Notes under the pieces: model-generated
What the model was told of the DNA's origin: nothing
Seen by the model: the letters and a program-made list of their open reading frames with translations, nothing else
Database searches by the model: none
Part shown: one piece after another, positions 7,713 to 16,492 of the stretch
Layout of the letters: each line of letters opens with the position of its first letter
How positions within the stretch are numbered: position 1 is the stretch's first letter
Source of the DNA: Streptomyces typhae
Lineage (GTDB): Bacteria > Actinomycetota > Actinomycetes > Streptomycetales > Streptomycetaceae
Assembly (NCBI RefSeq): GCF_009755605.1
Contig: NZ_WPNZ01000010.1
Location: forward strand, 1 to 64,000
Length of the DNA stretch: 64,000 nt
Direction of reading: 5' to 3'
Position numbers and translations under genes: made by a program

Positions 7713-8375
7713 TCAGCCGGCCACGCCGTGCCGTACGGCCCACAGGGCGGCCTGGGTGCGGTCGGCGAGGTCGAGCTTCATGAGGATGTTCGACACATGC
7801 GTCTTGACGGTCTTCTCGGAGAGCACGAGGGCGCGGGCGATCTCGCGGTTGGAACGGCCGTCCGCTATCAGGCCGAGCACCTCGCGCTCCCGCTCGGTGA
7901 GGGAGCCGCCCCTGCCCTGCGGGGCGTGGTTCTCCTCCTGGGACAGGAGCGCGCCCGCCACCTCGGGCTGGAGCAGCACATGCCCGGCGTGCACGGAACG
8001 GATGGCGCCGGCGAGGGCGTCGGGGTCCACGTCCTTGTACACATAGCCCGCCGCGCCCGCGCGGAGGGCCGGGACGACCGTGCGCTGCTCGGTGAAGCTG
8101 GTGACGATCAGCACGCGCGCGGGGTTGGCAAGCTCGCGCAGGGTGCGCAGGGCCTCGACGCCGTCCATGCCGGGCATCTTGACGTCCATCAGGACGACGT
8201 CGGGTTTGAGCTCCTCGGCGGCGGCGACGCCCTCGGCGCCGTCCGAGGCCTCACCGACGACCTCGATGTCCTCCTGGACCTCCAGGAACGTGCGCAGACC
8301 GCGCCGGACCACCTGATGGTCGTCCACCAGAAGCACCCGGATCGCTGCCTTCGAATGGACCACGGCGTCAGCCAC
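7713..8375 (-). CDS. NarL/LuxR-family response regulator
   Basis: 220 residues. The receiver domain has acidic pair D18-D19, phospho-acceptor D64 (VLMDVKMPGMDG), S93 and K114. The C-terminal LuxR helix-turn-helix is at about 157-200 (LTEREREVLGLIADG, then SEKTVKTHVSNIL). It starts with GTG at 8375 behind GGAGG and overlaps the end of the kinase gene by 8 nt, so the pair is translationally coupled. Targets are unknown; the chaplin genes lie immediately downstream on the same strand, but a regulatory link is only a guess. Confidence 0.93.
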   Translation of the reverse strand: MADAVVHSKAAIRVLLVDDHQVVRRGLRTFLEVQEDIEVVGEASDGAEGVAAAEELKPDVVLMDVKMPGMDGVEALRTLRELANPARVLIVTSFTEQRTVVPALRAGAAGYVYKDVDPDALAGAIRSVHAGHVLLQPEVAGALLSQEENHAPQGRGGSLTEREREVLGLIADGRSNREIARALVLSEKTVKTHVSNILMKLDLADRTQAALWAVRHGVAG

Positions 8376-9513
8376 CAGGGACCTCCATCTCGATCGTCGT
8401 GCCCTTGCCGGGCTCCGACTCCACGGTCAGCCGTCCGCCGACCCCGCCCGCCCGGTCCCGCATGGAGACCAGGCCCAAATGCCGGCCCGCGCGCCGCACC
8501 GTGCGCGGGTCGAATCCCCTGCCGTCGTCCGTGATCCGCAGGACCGCGCCGGGGCCGCGCTTCTCCAGGGCGACGCCGACGCGCTCCGCGTCCGCGTGCC
8601 GCAGGGCGTTGTGCAGGGCCTCCTGGGCGACGCGCAGCATCGCCTCCTCCTGGGCCGCGGGCAGGGCGCGCACCCCGCTGCTGTCGAACGTGACCGTCGC
8701 GGAGTGGGCGCGGTCCAGGACCTGGACGTGGGTGCGCAGGGTCGCGACCAGGCCGTCCTCGTCCAGGGCCGCGGGCCGCAGCTCGACGACGGCGGCCCGC
8801 AGCTCGTCCGCCGCCTCCGCGGCGAGTGCCGCGACCTGCTGGAGCTCGCCCTTGGCGCGCGACGGGTCGCGGTCCACCAGGGCGGCGGCCGCCTGCGCGG
8901 TCAAACGCAGCGAGAAGAGCTTCTGGCTGACGGCGTCGTGCAGCTCGTGGGCGAGGCGGGAGCGCTCCTCGGTGATGGTGAGCTCACGGCTGCGCTCGTA
9001 GAGACGGGCGTTGGTCAGGGCGATCGCGGCGTGCTGGGCGAGGATCGACAGGAGTTCCTCGTCGTCCTCGTCGAAGCCGCAGCTCCCGGTCGGCTTGGCG
9101 CACCGCTTGTTGGCGAGGAAGAGCGCGCCGAGGGTCTCGTCGCCGTGCCGGATCGGCAGTCCGAGGAAGTCGGACATGTCGGGGTGGGCGGCGGGCCAGC
9201 CCTCGAAGCGGGGGTCCTCGCGGACGTCGGCAAGGCGCTCGGGCTCGGCCTTGCAGAGCATCGCGGCGAGGATGCCGTGCTGGCGGGGCAGCGGGCCGAT
9301 GGCCTTCCACTGCTCGTCGCTGACGCCGTCGACGACGAACTGGGCGAAGCCGCCGTGGTCGTCGGGGACACCGAGCGCCGCATACTCCGCGTCGAGCAGC
9401 TCGCGGGCGGAGGCGACGATCGTCTTCAGGACGTCGCGCACCTCCAGCTGGCTGCTCATGGCGAGCAGCGCGGAGCTGACCGCGTACAGCCCCGATCGGG
9501 GTCCTTCTTTCAT
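8368..9513 (-). CDS. GAF-domain sensor histidine kinase (HisKA_3)
   Basis: 381 residues, no membrane helix, so a cytosolic sensor. A GAF domain spans about 20-165. The HisKA_3 box RSRLAHELHDAVSQ puts the phospho-accepting histidine at about 192. The HATPase has N-box HNALRHA and G-box DDGRGFDP. The architecture is DevS/NarX-like with a single GAF. There are no obvious haem ligands that I can assign. It forms a coupled operon with the response regulator. TACGGT (9520-9525) lies 6 nt before the ATG, so the transcript is probably leaderless. Confidence 0.92.
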   Translation of the reverse strand: MKEGPRSGLYAVSSALLAMSSQLEVRDVLKTIVASARELLDAEYAALGVPDDHGGFAQFVVDGVSDEQWKAIGPLPRQHGILAAMLCKAEPERLADVREDPRFEGWPAAHPDMSDFLGLPIRHGDETLGALFLANKRCAKPTGSCGFDEDDEELLSILAQHAAIALTNARLYERSRELTITEERSRLAHELHDAVSQKLFSLRLTAQAAAALVDRDPSRAKGELQQVAALAAEAADELRAAVVELRPAALDEDGLVATLRTHVQVLDRAHSATVTFDSSGVRALPAAQEEAMLRVAQEALHNALRHADAERVGVALEKRGPGAVLRITDDGRGFDPRTVRRAGRHLGLVSMRDRAGGVGGRLTVESEPGKGTTIEMEVPGG

Positions 9514-9519
9514 GGCCCA

Positions 9520-9525
9520 ACCGTA
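9520..9525 (-). promoter_or_regulatory. -10 hexamer of leaderless kinase promoter
   Basis: TACGGT on the minus strand, 6 nt from the kinase ATG at 9513. No Shine-Dalgarno is present. Confidence 0.5.
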
Positions 9526-9605
9526 CCGGCGGGCTGTGACAGTGCGTATCCGTCCTGTGGCGGCCGGGCTCTAGGCCCCCGGCCCTAGGCCGAAGGGCCC
9601 TGTAC

Positions 9606-9656
9606 GCGTGCGTGGGCGCGAGGAACCACGCACGCGGGCACGCGCGCGTGCCCGCG
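9606..9656. repeat. Two adjoining perfect inverted repeats
   Basis: GCGTGCGTGG (9606-9615) pairs with CCACGCACGC (9626-9635). Immediately next is a 24-bp perfect palindrome, 9633-9656. They lie in a divergent intergenic region, where ordinary terminators are not expected. Confidence 0.7.
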
Positions 9657-10066
9657 GGTAGGAGGGGTGGACAGCCGCTCTCCGCCCCTGGCAGGACACC
9701 CATGGAAGCGGACCTCGTCCTTCCGGATGAGTTTGCTCACCGAGAGCATTGCGTCAGCAACTGTTGGTGAGGCCGTTACGCCGCCGATGTGAGCCCGCGC
9801 ATAGGACGCACGTCACGTACGAAGCCGCCTAGTGGAGGTGAAGTTCCCGTAAGGGTGGCTCGGGGGCGGGGATGAGGGCCGGGGGCGTGCCCCCTGATCC
9901 ACTAACCGGGATCGTACGTCACACCTTTGCCACACAATTTTGCGCCCGCTAAGAATTGCATCCGTCGCTCGGCGCCGCGGTCATCGCACCGCGGCGTTTC
10001 GCCGGAAAGCAGTTCGTCCCCCGTCGGCGCAGAGCGGCCTCCCCGATACGAAGAGGTCCATTCCGC
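9657..10066. other. Long upstream region of the transglycosylase gene
   Basis: With the hairpins above this forms a 553-nt gap between divergent genes. A 22-codon ORF (9702-9770, beginning MEADLVLPDEF) follows GGCAGGA but cannot be called a gene. Cell-wall hydrolase genes in Streptomyces often have ydaO c-di-AMP riboswitches; I looked for the conserved ydaO core and did not find it. Function of the long leader is open. Confidence 0.4.
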
Positions 10067-10756
10067 ATGTCCACGCACGCCCCCTCTGGTCATAGTCGCT
10101 CCTCCCTGACCAAGGCCCAGAAGTTCTCGATCGCCGGTGTCGCCACTCTCGGTGCCGCCGCCCTCGCCTTCTCGATCGTGCCGGGCAGCTCCGAAGCCGA
10201 GGCCGAGGCGCTCGACAGCCACGCGGCCGCCTGGTCGACGCCCGCCCACGCCCAGACCGTGCAGGCGAGCGTCAGCAAGCAGCAGGCCAACGCCAGCAAG
10301 CAGGCCAAGGACGCCGCCGCGAAGGCCGCCGCCGACAAGAAGGCCGCCGACGAGGCCGCCGCGAAGAAGAGGGCCGAGGACGAGCGCAAGGCCAAGGAGG
10401 CGGCCAGCCGCGCCGCCGCCCGCAAGCCCGTCTACGCCAACAACCTCGACGGCTGGATCCGCCAGTCCCTCGACATCATGAAGTCCAAGGGCATCCCCGG
10501 CTCGTACGACGGTCTGCACCGCAACATCATGCGGGAGTCCACGGGCAACCCGAACGCCAAGAACGGCTGGGACATCAACGCCATCAACGGCACCCCGTCG
10601 ATCGGCCTGCTCCAGGTGATCCAGCCGACGTTCAGCGCCTACCACGTCGAGGGCACCTCGACGAACATCTACGACCCGGTCGCCAACATCACGGCCGCGG
10701 CCAACTACGCCGCCGACCGCTACGGCTCCATCGACAACGTCAACAGCGCCTACTGA
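10067..10756 (+). CDS. Secreted/anchored lytic transglycosylase (SLT domain)
   Basis: 229 residues, cleaving peptidoglycan glycan strands. An N-terminal hydrophobic segment (about 18-38) serves as signal or anchor. A Lys/Ala/Glu-rich helical linker (about 65-120) leads to a C-terminal SLT domain (about 125-229). IMRESTGNP places the catalytic glutamate at 157; GLLQV (180-184) and the terminal YAADRYGSID are family motifs. ATG at 10067 is chosen; GAAGAGG precedes it. It probably acts in growth or spore germination, as other Streptomyces SLT proteins do. Confidence 0.9.
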   Translation: MSTHAPSGHSRSSLTKAQKFSIAGVATLGAAALAFSIVPGSSEAEAEALDSHAAAWSTPAHAQTVQASVSKQQANASKQAKDAAAKAAADKKAADEAAAKKRAEDERKAKEAASRAAARKPVYANNLDGWIRQSLDIMKSKGIPGSYDGLHRNIMRESTGNPNAKNGWDINAINGTPSIGLLQVIQPTFSAYHVEGTSTNIYDPVANITAAANYAADRYGSIDNVNSAY

Positions 10757-10794
10757 GTCGGACGACTGGACCTCTTCCGAGGCTCACAGACGCC

Positions 10795-10828
10795 GAAGGG
10801 CGGCACCCCTCGCGGGATGCCGCCCTTC
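10795..10828. terminator. Bidirectional terminator
   Basis: Perfect 11-bp arms GAAGGGCGGCA and TGCCGCCCTTC (10795-10805, 10818-10828) with a 12-nt loop, between convergent genes. Confidence 0.8.
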
Positions 10829-10884
10829 TTCGTGTCCTCGCGTGCCCATACGTGTCCTCGCGTGTCCGTGCGGGCACCGCGCCG

Positions 10885-13527
10885 CTACTTGCGCATGACC
10901 TCCGGCTCGTGGCGGCGCAGGAAGCGTGCGACGAAGAAGCCGCACAGGGCGCCCAGCGCGAGCAGGGCGGCCATGTCGATGCCCCAGGCCATGACCTCGT
11001 GGTCCCAGAGCGGGTCGGTGGCGCCCGGGTCGTCCGGGTTCGGGCTGATCCTGTTGAAGTCCAGCGTCGCGCCGGCGGCGGCGACGGCCCAGCGCGAGGG
11101 CATCAGGAACGAGAACTGGTTGACGCCGACCGTGCCGTGCAGGATGAACAGACAGCCGGTGAACACGACCTGGATGATCGCGAACATCACCAGGAGCGGC
11201 ATGGTCTTCTCGGCGGTCTTCACCAGGGCCGAGATGATCAGGCCGAACATCATCGAGGTGAAGCCGAGCGCCATGATCGGCAGGGACAGCTCCAGGAGCA
11301 CCCCGCCGCCGAGCACCAGGCCCTTCTCCGGGATCTCACGGGTGGAGAAGCCGATGGCGCCGACCAGGGCGCCCTGAAGCACGGTGATCGCGCCGAGGAC
11401 GATGACCTTCGACATCAGATACGCGGACCGGGACAGGCCGGTCGCGCGTTCCCGTTCGTAGATCACCCGTTCCTTGATCAGCTCGCGGACCGAGTTGGCG
11501 GCGCCCGCGAAGCACGCGCCGACCGCGAGGATCAGGAGCACCGTCGTGGCGGTGCCATTCGGGATGATCTTGCCGGTCCTCGGGTTCACGACCGGCAGCA
11601 GGCCCTTGTCCGGGTCGATGAGCAGGCTCACCGCGCCGAGTACCGCGGGCAGGATCAGCATCAGCGCCATGAAGCCCTTGTCGGAGGCGATCACGGACAC
11701 ATAGCGGCGGATCAGGGTGATGAGCTGCGAGCCCCAGCCCTGCGGCTTGGGCGGGCTGATCGCCTGCGGCGGCGGCATGTGTACGGACTGCGCGGCGACG
11801 GCGTCGATGTCCGCGGCGTACATCTGGTAGTGCTGCGAGCCCTTCCAGCGGCCCGCCCAGTCGTAGTCGCGGTAGTTCTCGAAGGCGGAGAAGACATCGG
11901 CCCAGGTGCTGTAGCCGAAGAAGTTCAGGGCCTCCTCGGGCGGGCCGAAGTACGCCACCGCGCCGCCCGGCGCCATCACGAGCAGCTTGTCGCAGATGGC
12001 CAGCTCGGCCACGGAGTGCGTGACGACGAGGACCGTGCGGCCGTCGTCCGCGAGGCCGCGGAGCAGCTGCATGACGTCGCGGTCCATGCCCGGGTCGAGG
12101 CCCGACGTGGGCTCGTCCAGGAAGATCAGCGACGGCTTCGTGAGCAGTTCGAGCGCCACCGACACGCGCTTGCGCTGGCCGCCCGACAGGGACGTGACCT
12201 TCTTGTCCTTGTGGATGTCCAGCTTCAGCTCGCGCAGGACCTCGCCTATGCGCTGCTGGCGCTCCTGCTCGCTGGTGTCGGCGGGGAAGCGGAGCTTGGC
12301 CGCGTACTTGAGCGCCTTGTTGACGGTCAGCTCCTTGTGCAGGATGTCGTCCTGCGGGACCAGACCGATGCGCTGCCGCAGCTCGGCGAACTGCTTGTAC
12401 AGATTGCGGTTGTCGTAGAGGACGTCGCCCTCGTTGGCGGGCCGGTAGCCGGTGAGCGCCTTGAGCAGGGTCGACTTTCCGGAGCCCGAGGGGCCGATGA
12501 CCGCGATCAGCGACTTCTCCGGAACGCCGAAGGAGACGTCCTTCAGGATCTGCTTGCCGCCGTCGACCGTGACGGTCAGGTGGCGCGCGGAGAAGGAGAC
12601 CGCGCCGGTGTCGACGAACTCTTCCAGGCGGTCGCCGACCAGGCGGAACGTCGAGTGGCCGACGCCGACGATGTCGTTCGGGCCGATGAGGACCGTGGAC
12701 GACTTCGCGATCGGCATGCCGTTGACGTACGTGCCGTTGTGCGAGCCGAGGTCGCGCAGCTCGAAGCGGCCGTCGGGCGACGCCGTGAACTCCGCGTGCA
12801 GCCGGGAGACCTGGAGGTCGGAGACCACCAACTCGTTCTCCAGGGCACGGCCGATGCGCATCTTTCGGCCAAGCGCGAACTGGTGGTACGTCGTCGGGCT
12901 GCGGTCGCCGTGGACCGGCGGGGCCCCCGCCGCGCCGCCCGATCCCACGTCCGCGCCCGCACCCGGACCCTGCTGCTGCGGCATCTGCGCCTGGCCCTGC
13001 TGCTGCCAGGCCTGCTGCTGGTGTTGCTGCTGCGGTACCTGCTGCTGCACCTGCTGCGGCGCCTGATAGTGCGGTGCCTGGTGCTGCTGCGGTTGCCCGC
13101 CCTGCGCGGCCCAGCCCGGCGCGTCCTGCCGACCGGACTGGCCGGGGGCCTGCTGCGGCGGGGCGTGCTGCGCCTGCTGCTGAGCGCCCGGCGCGGCCAC
13201 GGCAGCGGCGGCGGCGCCGTGGGCACCGCCGGAAAGGACCAGCTGCGGGCCGTCGTTGGCGTTGCCCAGATGGACGGCCGACCCGGGACCGATCTCCATC
13301 TGATGGATCCGCTGCCCCTGCACGAACGTGCCGTTGGTCGAGCCGTGGTCCTCGATGACCCAACTGCGGCCGCCCCAGCTGATCGTCGCGTGCCGCCAGG
13401 AGACCCTGGCGTCGTCGAGCGCGATGTCACCCTGTGGATCACGACCAAGGGTGTATGCCCTGGACGAATCTAGCGTCCAGGTCCTGCCATTCAATTCCAG
13501 TACGAGTTCCGGCACTCCATGCCCCAC
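10885..13527 (-). CDS. Double-FHA ABC transporter, ATPase-permease fusion (Rv1747-like)
   Basis: 880 residues. FHA domain 1 (about 22-97, RVSWRHATI and HGSTNGTFV), a Gln/Pro/Ala-rich linker (about 105-205), FHA domain 2 (about 219-297, SRLHAEF and GSHNGTYVNG), an ABC ATPase (about 313-540; Walker A GPSGSGKS 345-352, LSGGQ 447-451, LIFLDEP 467-473) and an ABC2-type permease (about 610-880, six hydrophobic segments). Mycobacterial Rv1747 shares this order, and its FHA domains bind threonines phosphorylated by Ser/Thr kinases. The substrate is unknown. GTG at 13527 follows GGGGGA. Confidence 0.93.
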   Translation of the reverse strand: MGHGVPELVLELNGRTWTLDSSRAYTLGRDPQGDIALDDARVSWRHATISWGGRSWVIEDHGSTNGTFVQGQRIHQMEIGPGSAVHLGNANDGPQLVLSGGAHGAAAAAVAAPGAQQQAQHAPPQQAPGQSGRQDAPGWAAQGGQPQQHQAPHYQAPQQVQQQVPQQQHQQQAWQQQGQAQMPQQQGPGAGADVGSGGAAGAPPVHGDRSPTTYHQFALGRKMRIGRALENELVVSDLQVSRLHAEFTASPDGRFELRDLGSHNGTYVNGMPIAKSSTVLIGPNDIVGVGHSTFRLVGDRLEEFVDTGAVSFSARHLTVTVDGGKQILKDVSFGVPEKSLIAVIGPSGSGKSTLLKALTGYRPANEGDVLYDNRNLYKQFAELRQRIGLVPQDDILHKELTVNKALKYAAKLRFPADTSEQERQQRIGEVLRELKLDIHKDKKVTSLSGGQRKRVSVALELLTKPSLIFLDEPTSGLDPGMDRDVMQLLRGLADDGRTVLVVTHSVAELAICDKLLVMAPGGAVAYFGPPEEALNFFGYSTWADVFSAFENYRDYDWAGRWKGSQHYQMYAADIDAVAAQSVHMPPPQAISPPKPQGWGSQLITLIRRYVSVIASDKGFMALMLILPAVLGAVSLLIDPDKGLLPVVNPRTGKIIPNGTATTVLLILAVGACFAGAANSVRELIKERVIYERERATGLSRSAYLMSKVIVLGAITVLQGALVGAIGFSTREIPEKGLVLGGGVLLELSLPIMALGFTSMMFGLIISALVKTAEKTMPLLVMFAIIQVVFTGCLFILHGTVGVNQFSFLMPSRWAVAAAGATLDFNRISPNPDDPGATDPLWDHEVMAWGIDMAALLALGALCGFFVARFLRRHEPEVMRK

Positions 13528-13663
13528 TGAGTTGTCCCCCGAGTTGCCCCCATCATGGGGAGTCTAGGGATGTCGAACATCGGGAGGAACTATTTCAGGC
13601 GGAGGCCTCTGACCGAAAGTCGGGCCTTGTGAAGACTGCGTACGGGCCACTATGACTGCCCCG

Positions 13664-13692
13664 TTGACGGGGTGGATACCACCCCGGAAAGT
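13664..13692 (+). promoter_or_regulatory. Promoter with operator-like palindrome in the spacer
   Basis: TTGACG (13664-13669), a 17-nt spacer and GAAAGT (13687-13692) fit a housekeeping promoter for the streptophobe gene. The spacer is nearly filled by GGGGTGGATACCACCCC (13669-13685), a 7-bp perfect inverted repeat that could bind a repressor or a MerR-like activator. Confidence 0.5.
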
Positions 13693-13851
13693 GGTAAGGG
13701 CTCTCAGCGGGTACGGATCGCGTACATAAAGTGCATGTCTCCCATGTCAGCGATGCGACGTTCTGTTCGCCGTCGCCGCCGTGGCCTTCATGACCTCATG
13801 ACCGGTGTGTCCGCGCGAGGAGGGCGACGCGCTGCGAACTCGGGGGGTCCG

Positions 13852-16299
13852 ATGGAGACCGGCCGGCACCAGGACGTGCGCCGAGGCGTCCCCTGGGGGG
13901 ACGTGCTGCTCTCCGCGATCGCCGCGGTCAGCTGGGCACTCATCGGCATGGCGGGCGTCGCGGCGCTCGGCCTGCACCTGCTCGGCGCGGACGCGGCGGG
14001 CTCGCTCGGGCCGATGACCGCGGCGGCGGTGGCCCTCGGCGTCGGCGGTTCGATCACTCCTTCCGGCGACATGTCGGCCTTCGGCATCGAGGGCGCGGAG
14101 GCGACCACCGCCATCGACGTCGCCCCGCTCGGCGTGAGTCTCGTGGGGGCGGTGTTGCTCGCCTTCTTCTTCTTGCGTTCCCTGCGCGGTGCGGGAGTGC
14201 TGATCTCACCCGGCGAACTCTGCGCCCGTGCGGTCGCGGTGATCGTCCTTTTCCTCGGCATGCTCGGCGGCCTCGCGTGGGCCGGACACGATGTCATCAC
14301 GATCGACGGCGAACAGCTCGGTATCGACAAGGGAATGGACAAAGGCGTCGACAAAGGTCTGGACAATCTTCCCGACGGTATCGCCGACCGGATTCCCGAC
14401 GGCCTCAAGGACATCGGCGGCATCGGGGACATCGGCGGACTGCTGCCCGACCGGCTCGCCGACCTGGCGAAGGCGAAGGCCGCCGTGGGATTCACCGTCG
14501 ACACGGGGGCCACCCTGCTCGGCGGCGCCGTCTGGGTCGCCGCCGTACTGCTCGTCGCGCTGCTCGCCTCCCGCCACACCCCGCTGCCGCCCGGCTTCGG
14601 CGTCGTGCACCGCCTGGTGCGGCCCGCCGTGTCCGCCCTGGTGACGGTGGTCCTGATGGCCGTGCTCGCGGGGATCACCGCGGCGGCGTACGCGATGATC
14701 GGCGACGCCCATCCGAAGCGGATCGCGGGCGGTGCGCTGCTCGGCGCGCCCAACGGCGTGTTCCTCGGGCTGCCCGTCGGCCTCTTCGTCCCCTACGACG
14801 GTGAGGCGTCCGGCGCCCTGACGCGCTTCCTGCCCGATCCGGTGGACGATCTGCTGCGCGGCGACACGAACAAGCCACTGACCCTGGACCGGCTCGCGGA
14901 ACTCGACGGCAGGGTCTGGCTGCTCGCGGTGGCAGCGGTGCTGAGCATGCTGTTCGCCGGAGTGCTCACGGCCGTACGGAGCCCGTTGGCACGCGACACG
15001 GGCACCGTCGGCTTCGCCGCCCGCTGCGCGCTGTGGCTCGGCCTGACGACGGCCGTCGCGCTGCCCCTGATGACCTGGCTGACCGGAGTCTCCGCGAACG
15101 CCTCCTTGTCGGTCCTCGGCTTCGACGCGTTCGGGGCGGGCCTGGAGCTGCACGGCCGTCTCGGCATGGCGCTGCTTCTGGGTGCCGGGTGGGGGCTCGC
15201 CGCCGGTGCCGCGGGGGCGCTGCTCGCGCGGGCGACGGGGGCGGCCGGGGGGCGTGCCTCGCCCCTGGCGCTGGGGAGCGCGGGGGCTTCGCCCGGGGCC
15301 GGGGGCGGCGGCGGGCCGCAGGAGGACTCAGCTCCTGGGCTGTCCCCCGAGTACCCGGAGCCGCTCCACCCCGGGGCGCCCCTCGGACCGCAGCCTTCGG
15401 GAACGGCACCCGGACCGTACCGCCAGAGCACGCCGTACCGGCCGCCGCGGGCGGAGACGAATCCGTACCTCCAGGTGCCGCGGGGCTGGCGGGATCGGGG
15501 GGAGGGTCCTGCGGACGGCGTTGCTGGGGGTGGCGGGCACCCGGGGGCAGGTGGGCACCAGGGGGCAGGTGGGCACCCGGGGGCAGGTCCAGCGGACGGC
15601 ATGGCTGGGGGTGGCGGGCACCCGGGGGGCGGCGGGCACCGTGGGGCTGGTGGGCACCAGGCTGGGTCTGCGGGTGAGTACGGGGCCGGTGGGGCCGGTG
15701 GCGGGCGGGAGGGTGCGGGTGGGCCCGGGTATGCCGGTGCCGGTGGAGCCGGGTATGCCGGTGCGGAGGGATCCGGGCGGGCCGGTCACGGCGGACCCGG
15801 GCACGTCGGTGCGGGCGGACCTGCGTACGCCGACCCCGGCGGACCCCGGCACGCCAGTGCGGGCGGACCCGGATACCCCGACCCCGGCGGACCCCGGCAC
15901 GCCAGTGCGGGCGGACCCGGATACCCCGACCCCAGCGGACCCCGGCGTACCGATCCAGGTGCACCCGGGCGCGCCGACTCCGGCCGACCCGGGCACGCCA
16001 GTGAGGGCGGACCTGCGTACGCAGACCCCAGCGGACCCCGGCGTGCCGATGCGGAACGCGACGATCGGTGGTCGGGTGGCAGTGGAGGGGCGGCTGAGTA
16101 CGGGCGGTCAGGGTCGGGCGTGCCGCCGCAGGTGAGTGGGGCGCCCACGGTGGCGGGGCCGACCGTCCCGCCGCCGGGTGACGGGCCGCGGCGCGGGCGC
16201 AGGGGCGAGACGGACTGGCCGCCACCGCCTCCCCCGCCACCGCCTCCACCCCCGCCGCCACCTCGGCGAAAGCCGCCCCGGAGGCCCGAGGGCTCCTGA
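13852..16299 (+). CDS. Streptophobe family membrane protein with Gly/Pro/His repeat tail
   Basis: 815 residues. The N-terminal half (about 1-450) is a polytopic membrane region opening with WGDVLLSAIAAVSWALIGMA and containing GSITPSGDMSAFGIEGAEA, which I recognise as the streptophobe family found in streptomycetes (function unknown). A loop carries GIDKGMDKGVDKGLDNLPDG repeats. The C-terminal third is low complexity: GGHPGAGGHQ repeats, then repeats of GGPGYPDPGGPRHASA, and a 14-proline run near the end. The start is uncertain: ATG at 13852 follows GGGGGG, while ATG at 13798 or 13735 would add 18 or 39 residues. Confidence 0.85.
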   Translation: METGRHQDVRRGVPWGDVLLSAIAAVSWALIGMAGVAALGLHLLGADAAGSLGPMTAAAVALGVGGSITPSGDMSAFGIEGAEATTAIDVAPLGVSLVGAVLLAFFFLRSLRGAGVLISPGELCARAVAVIVLFLGMLGGLAWAGHDVITIDGEQLGIDKGMDKGVDKGLDNLPDGIADRIPDGLKDIGGIGDIGGLLPDRLADLAKAKAAVGFTVDTGATLLGGAVWVAAVLLVALLASRHTPLPPGFGVVHRLVRPAVSALVTVVLMAVLAGITAAAYAMIGDAHPKRIAGGALLGAPNGVFLGLPVGLFVPYDGEASGALTRFLPDPVDDLLRGDTNKPLTLDRLAELDGRVWLLAVAAVLSMLFAGVLTAVRSPLARDTGTVGFAARCALWLGLTTAVALPLMTWLTGVSANASLSVLGFDAFGAGLELHGRLGMALLLGAGWGLAAGAAGALLARATGAAGGRASPLALGSAGASPGAGGGGGPQEDSAPGLSPEYPEPLHPGAPLGPQPSGTAPGPYRQSTPYRPPRAETNPYLQVPRGWRDRGEGPADGVAGGGGHPGAGGHQGAGGHPGAGPADGMAGGGGHPGGGGHRGAGGHQAGSAGEYGAGGAGGGREGAGGPGYAGAGGAGYAGAEGSGRAGHGGPGHVGAGGPAYADPGGPRHASAGGPGYPDPGGPRHASAGGPGYPDPSGPRRTDPGAPGRADSGRPGHASEGGPAYADPSGPRRADAERDDRWSGGSGGAAEYGRSGSGVPPQVSGAPTVAGPTVPPPGDGPRRGRRGETDWPPPPPPPPPPPPPPPRRKPPRRPEGS
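15525..16060 (+). repeat. Degenerate coding repeats in the streptophobe tail
   Basis: Units encoding GGHPGAGGHQGA and then GGPGYPDPGGPRHASA recur in frame. Two adjacent 48-bp units at about 15835-15935 are almost identical. This looks like repeat expansion within a disordered tail. Confidence 0.7.
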
Positions 16300-16492
16300 G
16301 CACCCCCTGCGGACCGAGGCGTCCGGCGCCCGCGCGCGAGCCCCGCGCGCAAGCCCCGCGCCCCGGGTGAACAAGCCCCCACCCCCCGGCGGACCCCGGG
16401 CAACGGGAGGCGGAGGGGTCGATGGACCGGGCGTCCGAGGGCCGGACACGCACGTCGGGCGGGTCACGGGGCCAGCTACCGTGGGGATCACC

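Noticed and set aside
9702..9770. 22-codon ORF beginning MEADLVLP
   Set aside because: No clear ribosome site or conservation evidence; mentioned only within the intergenic entry.
9657..10066. ydaO c-di-AMP riboswitch before the transglycosylase
   Set aside because: The conserved core sequence was not found on reading.
13672..13851. Longer N-terminus for the streptophobe protein from 13672
   Set aside because: The start would lie upstream of the predicted promoter's transcription start.
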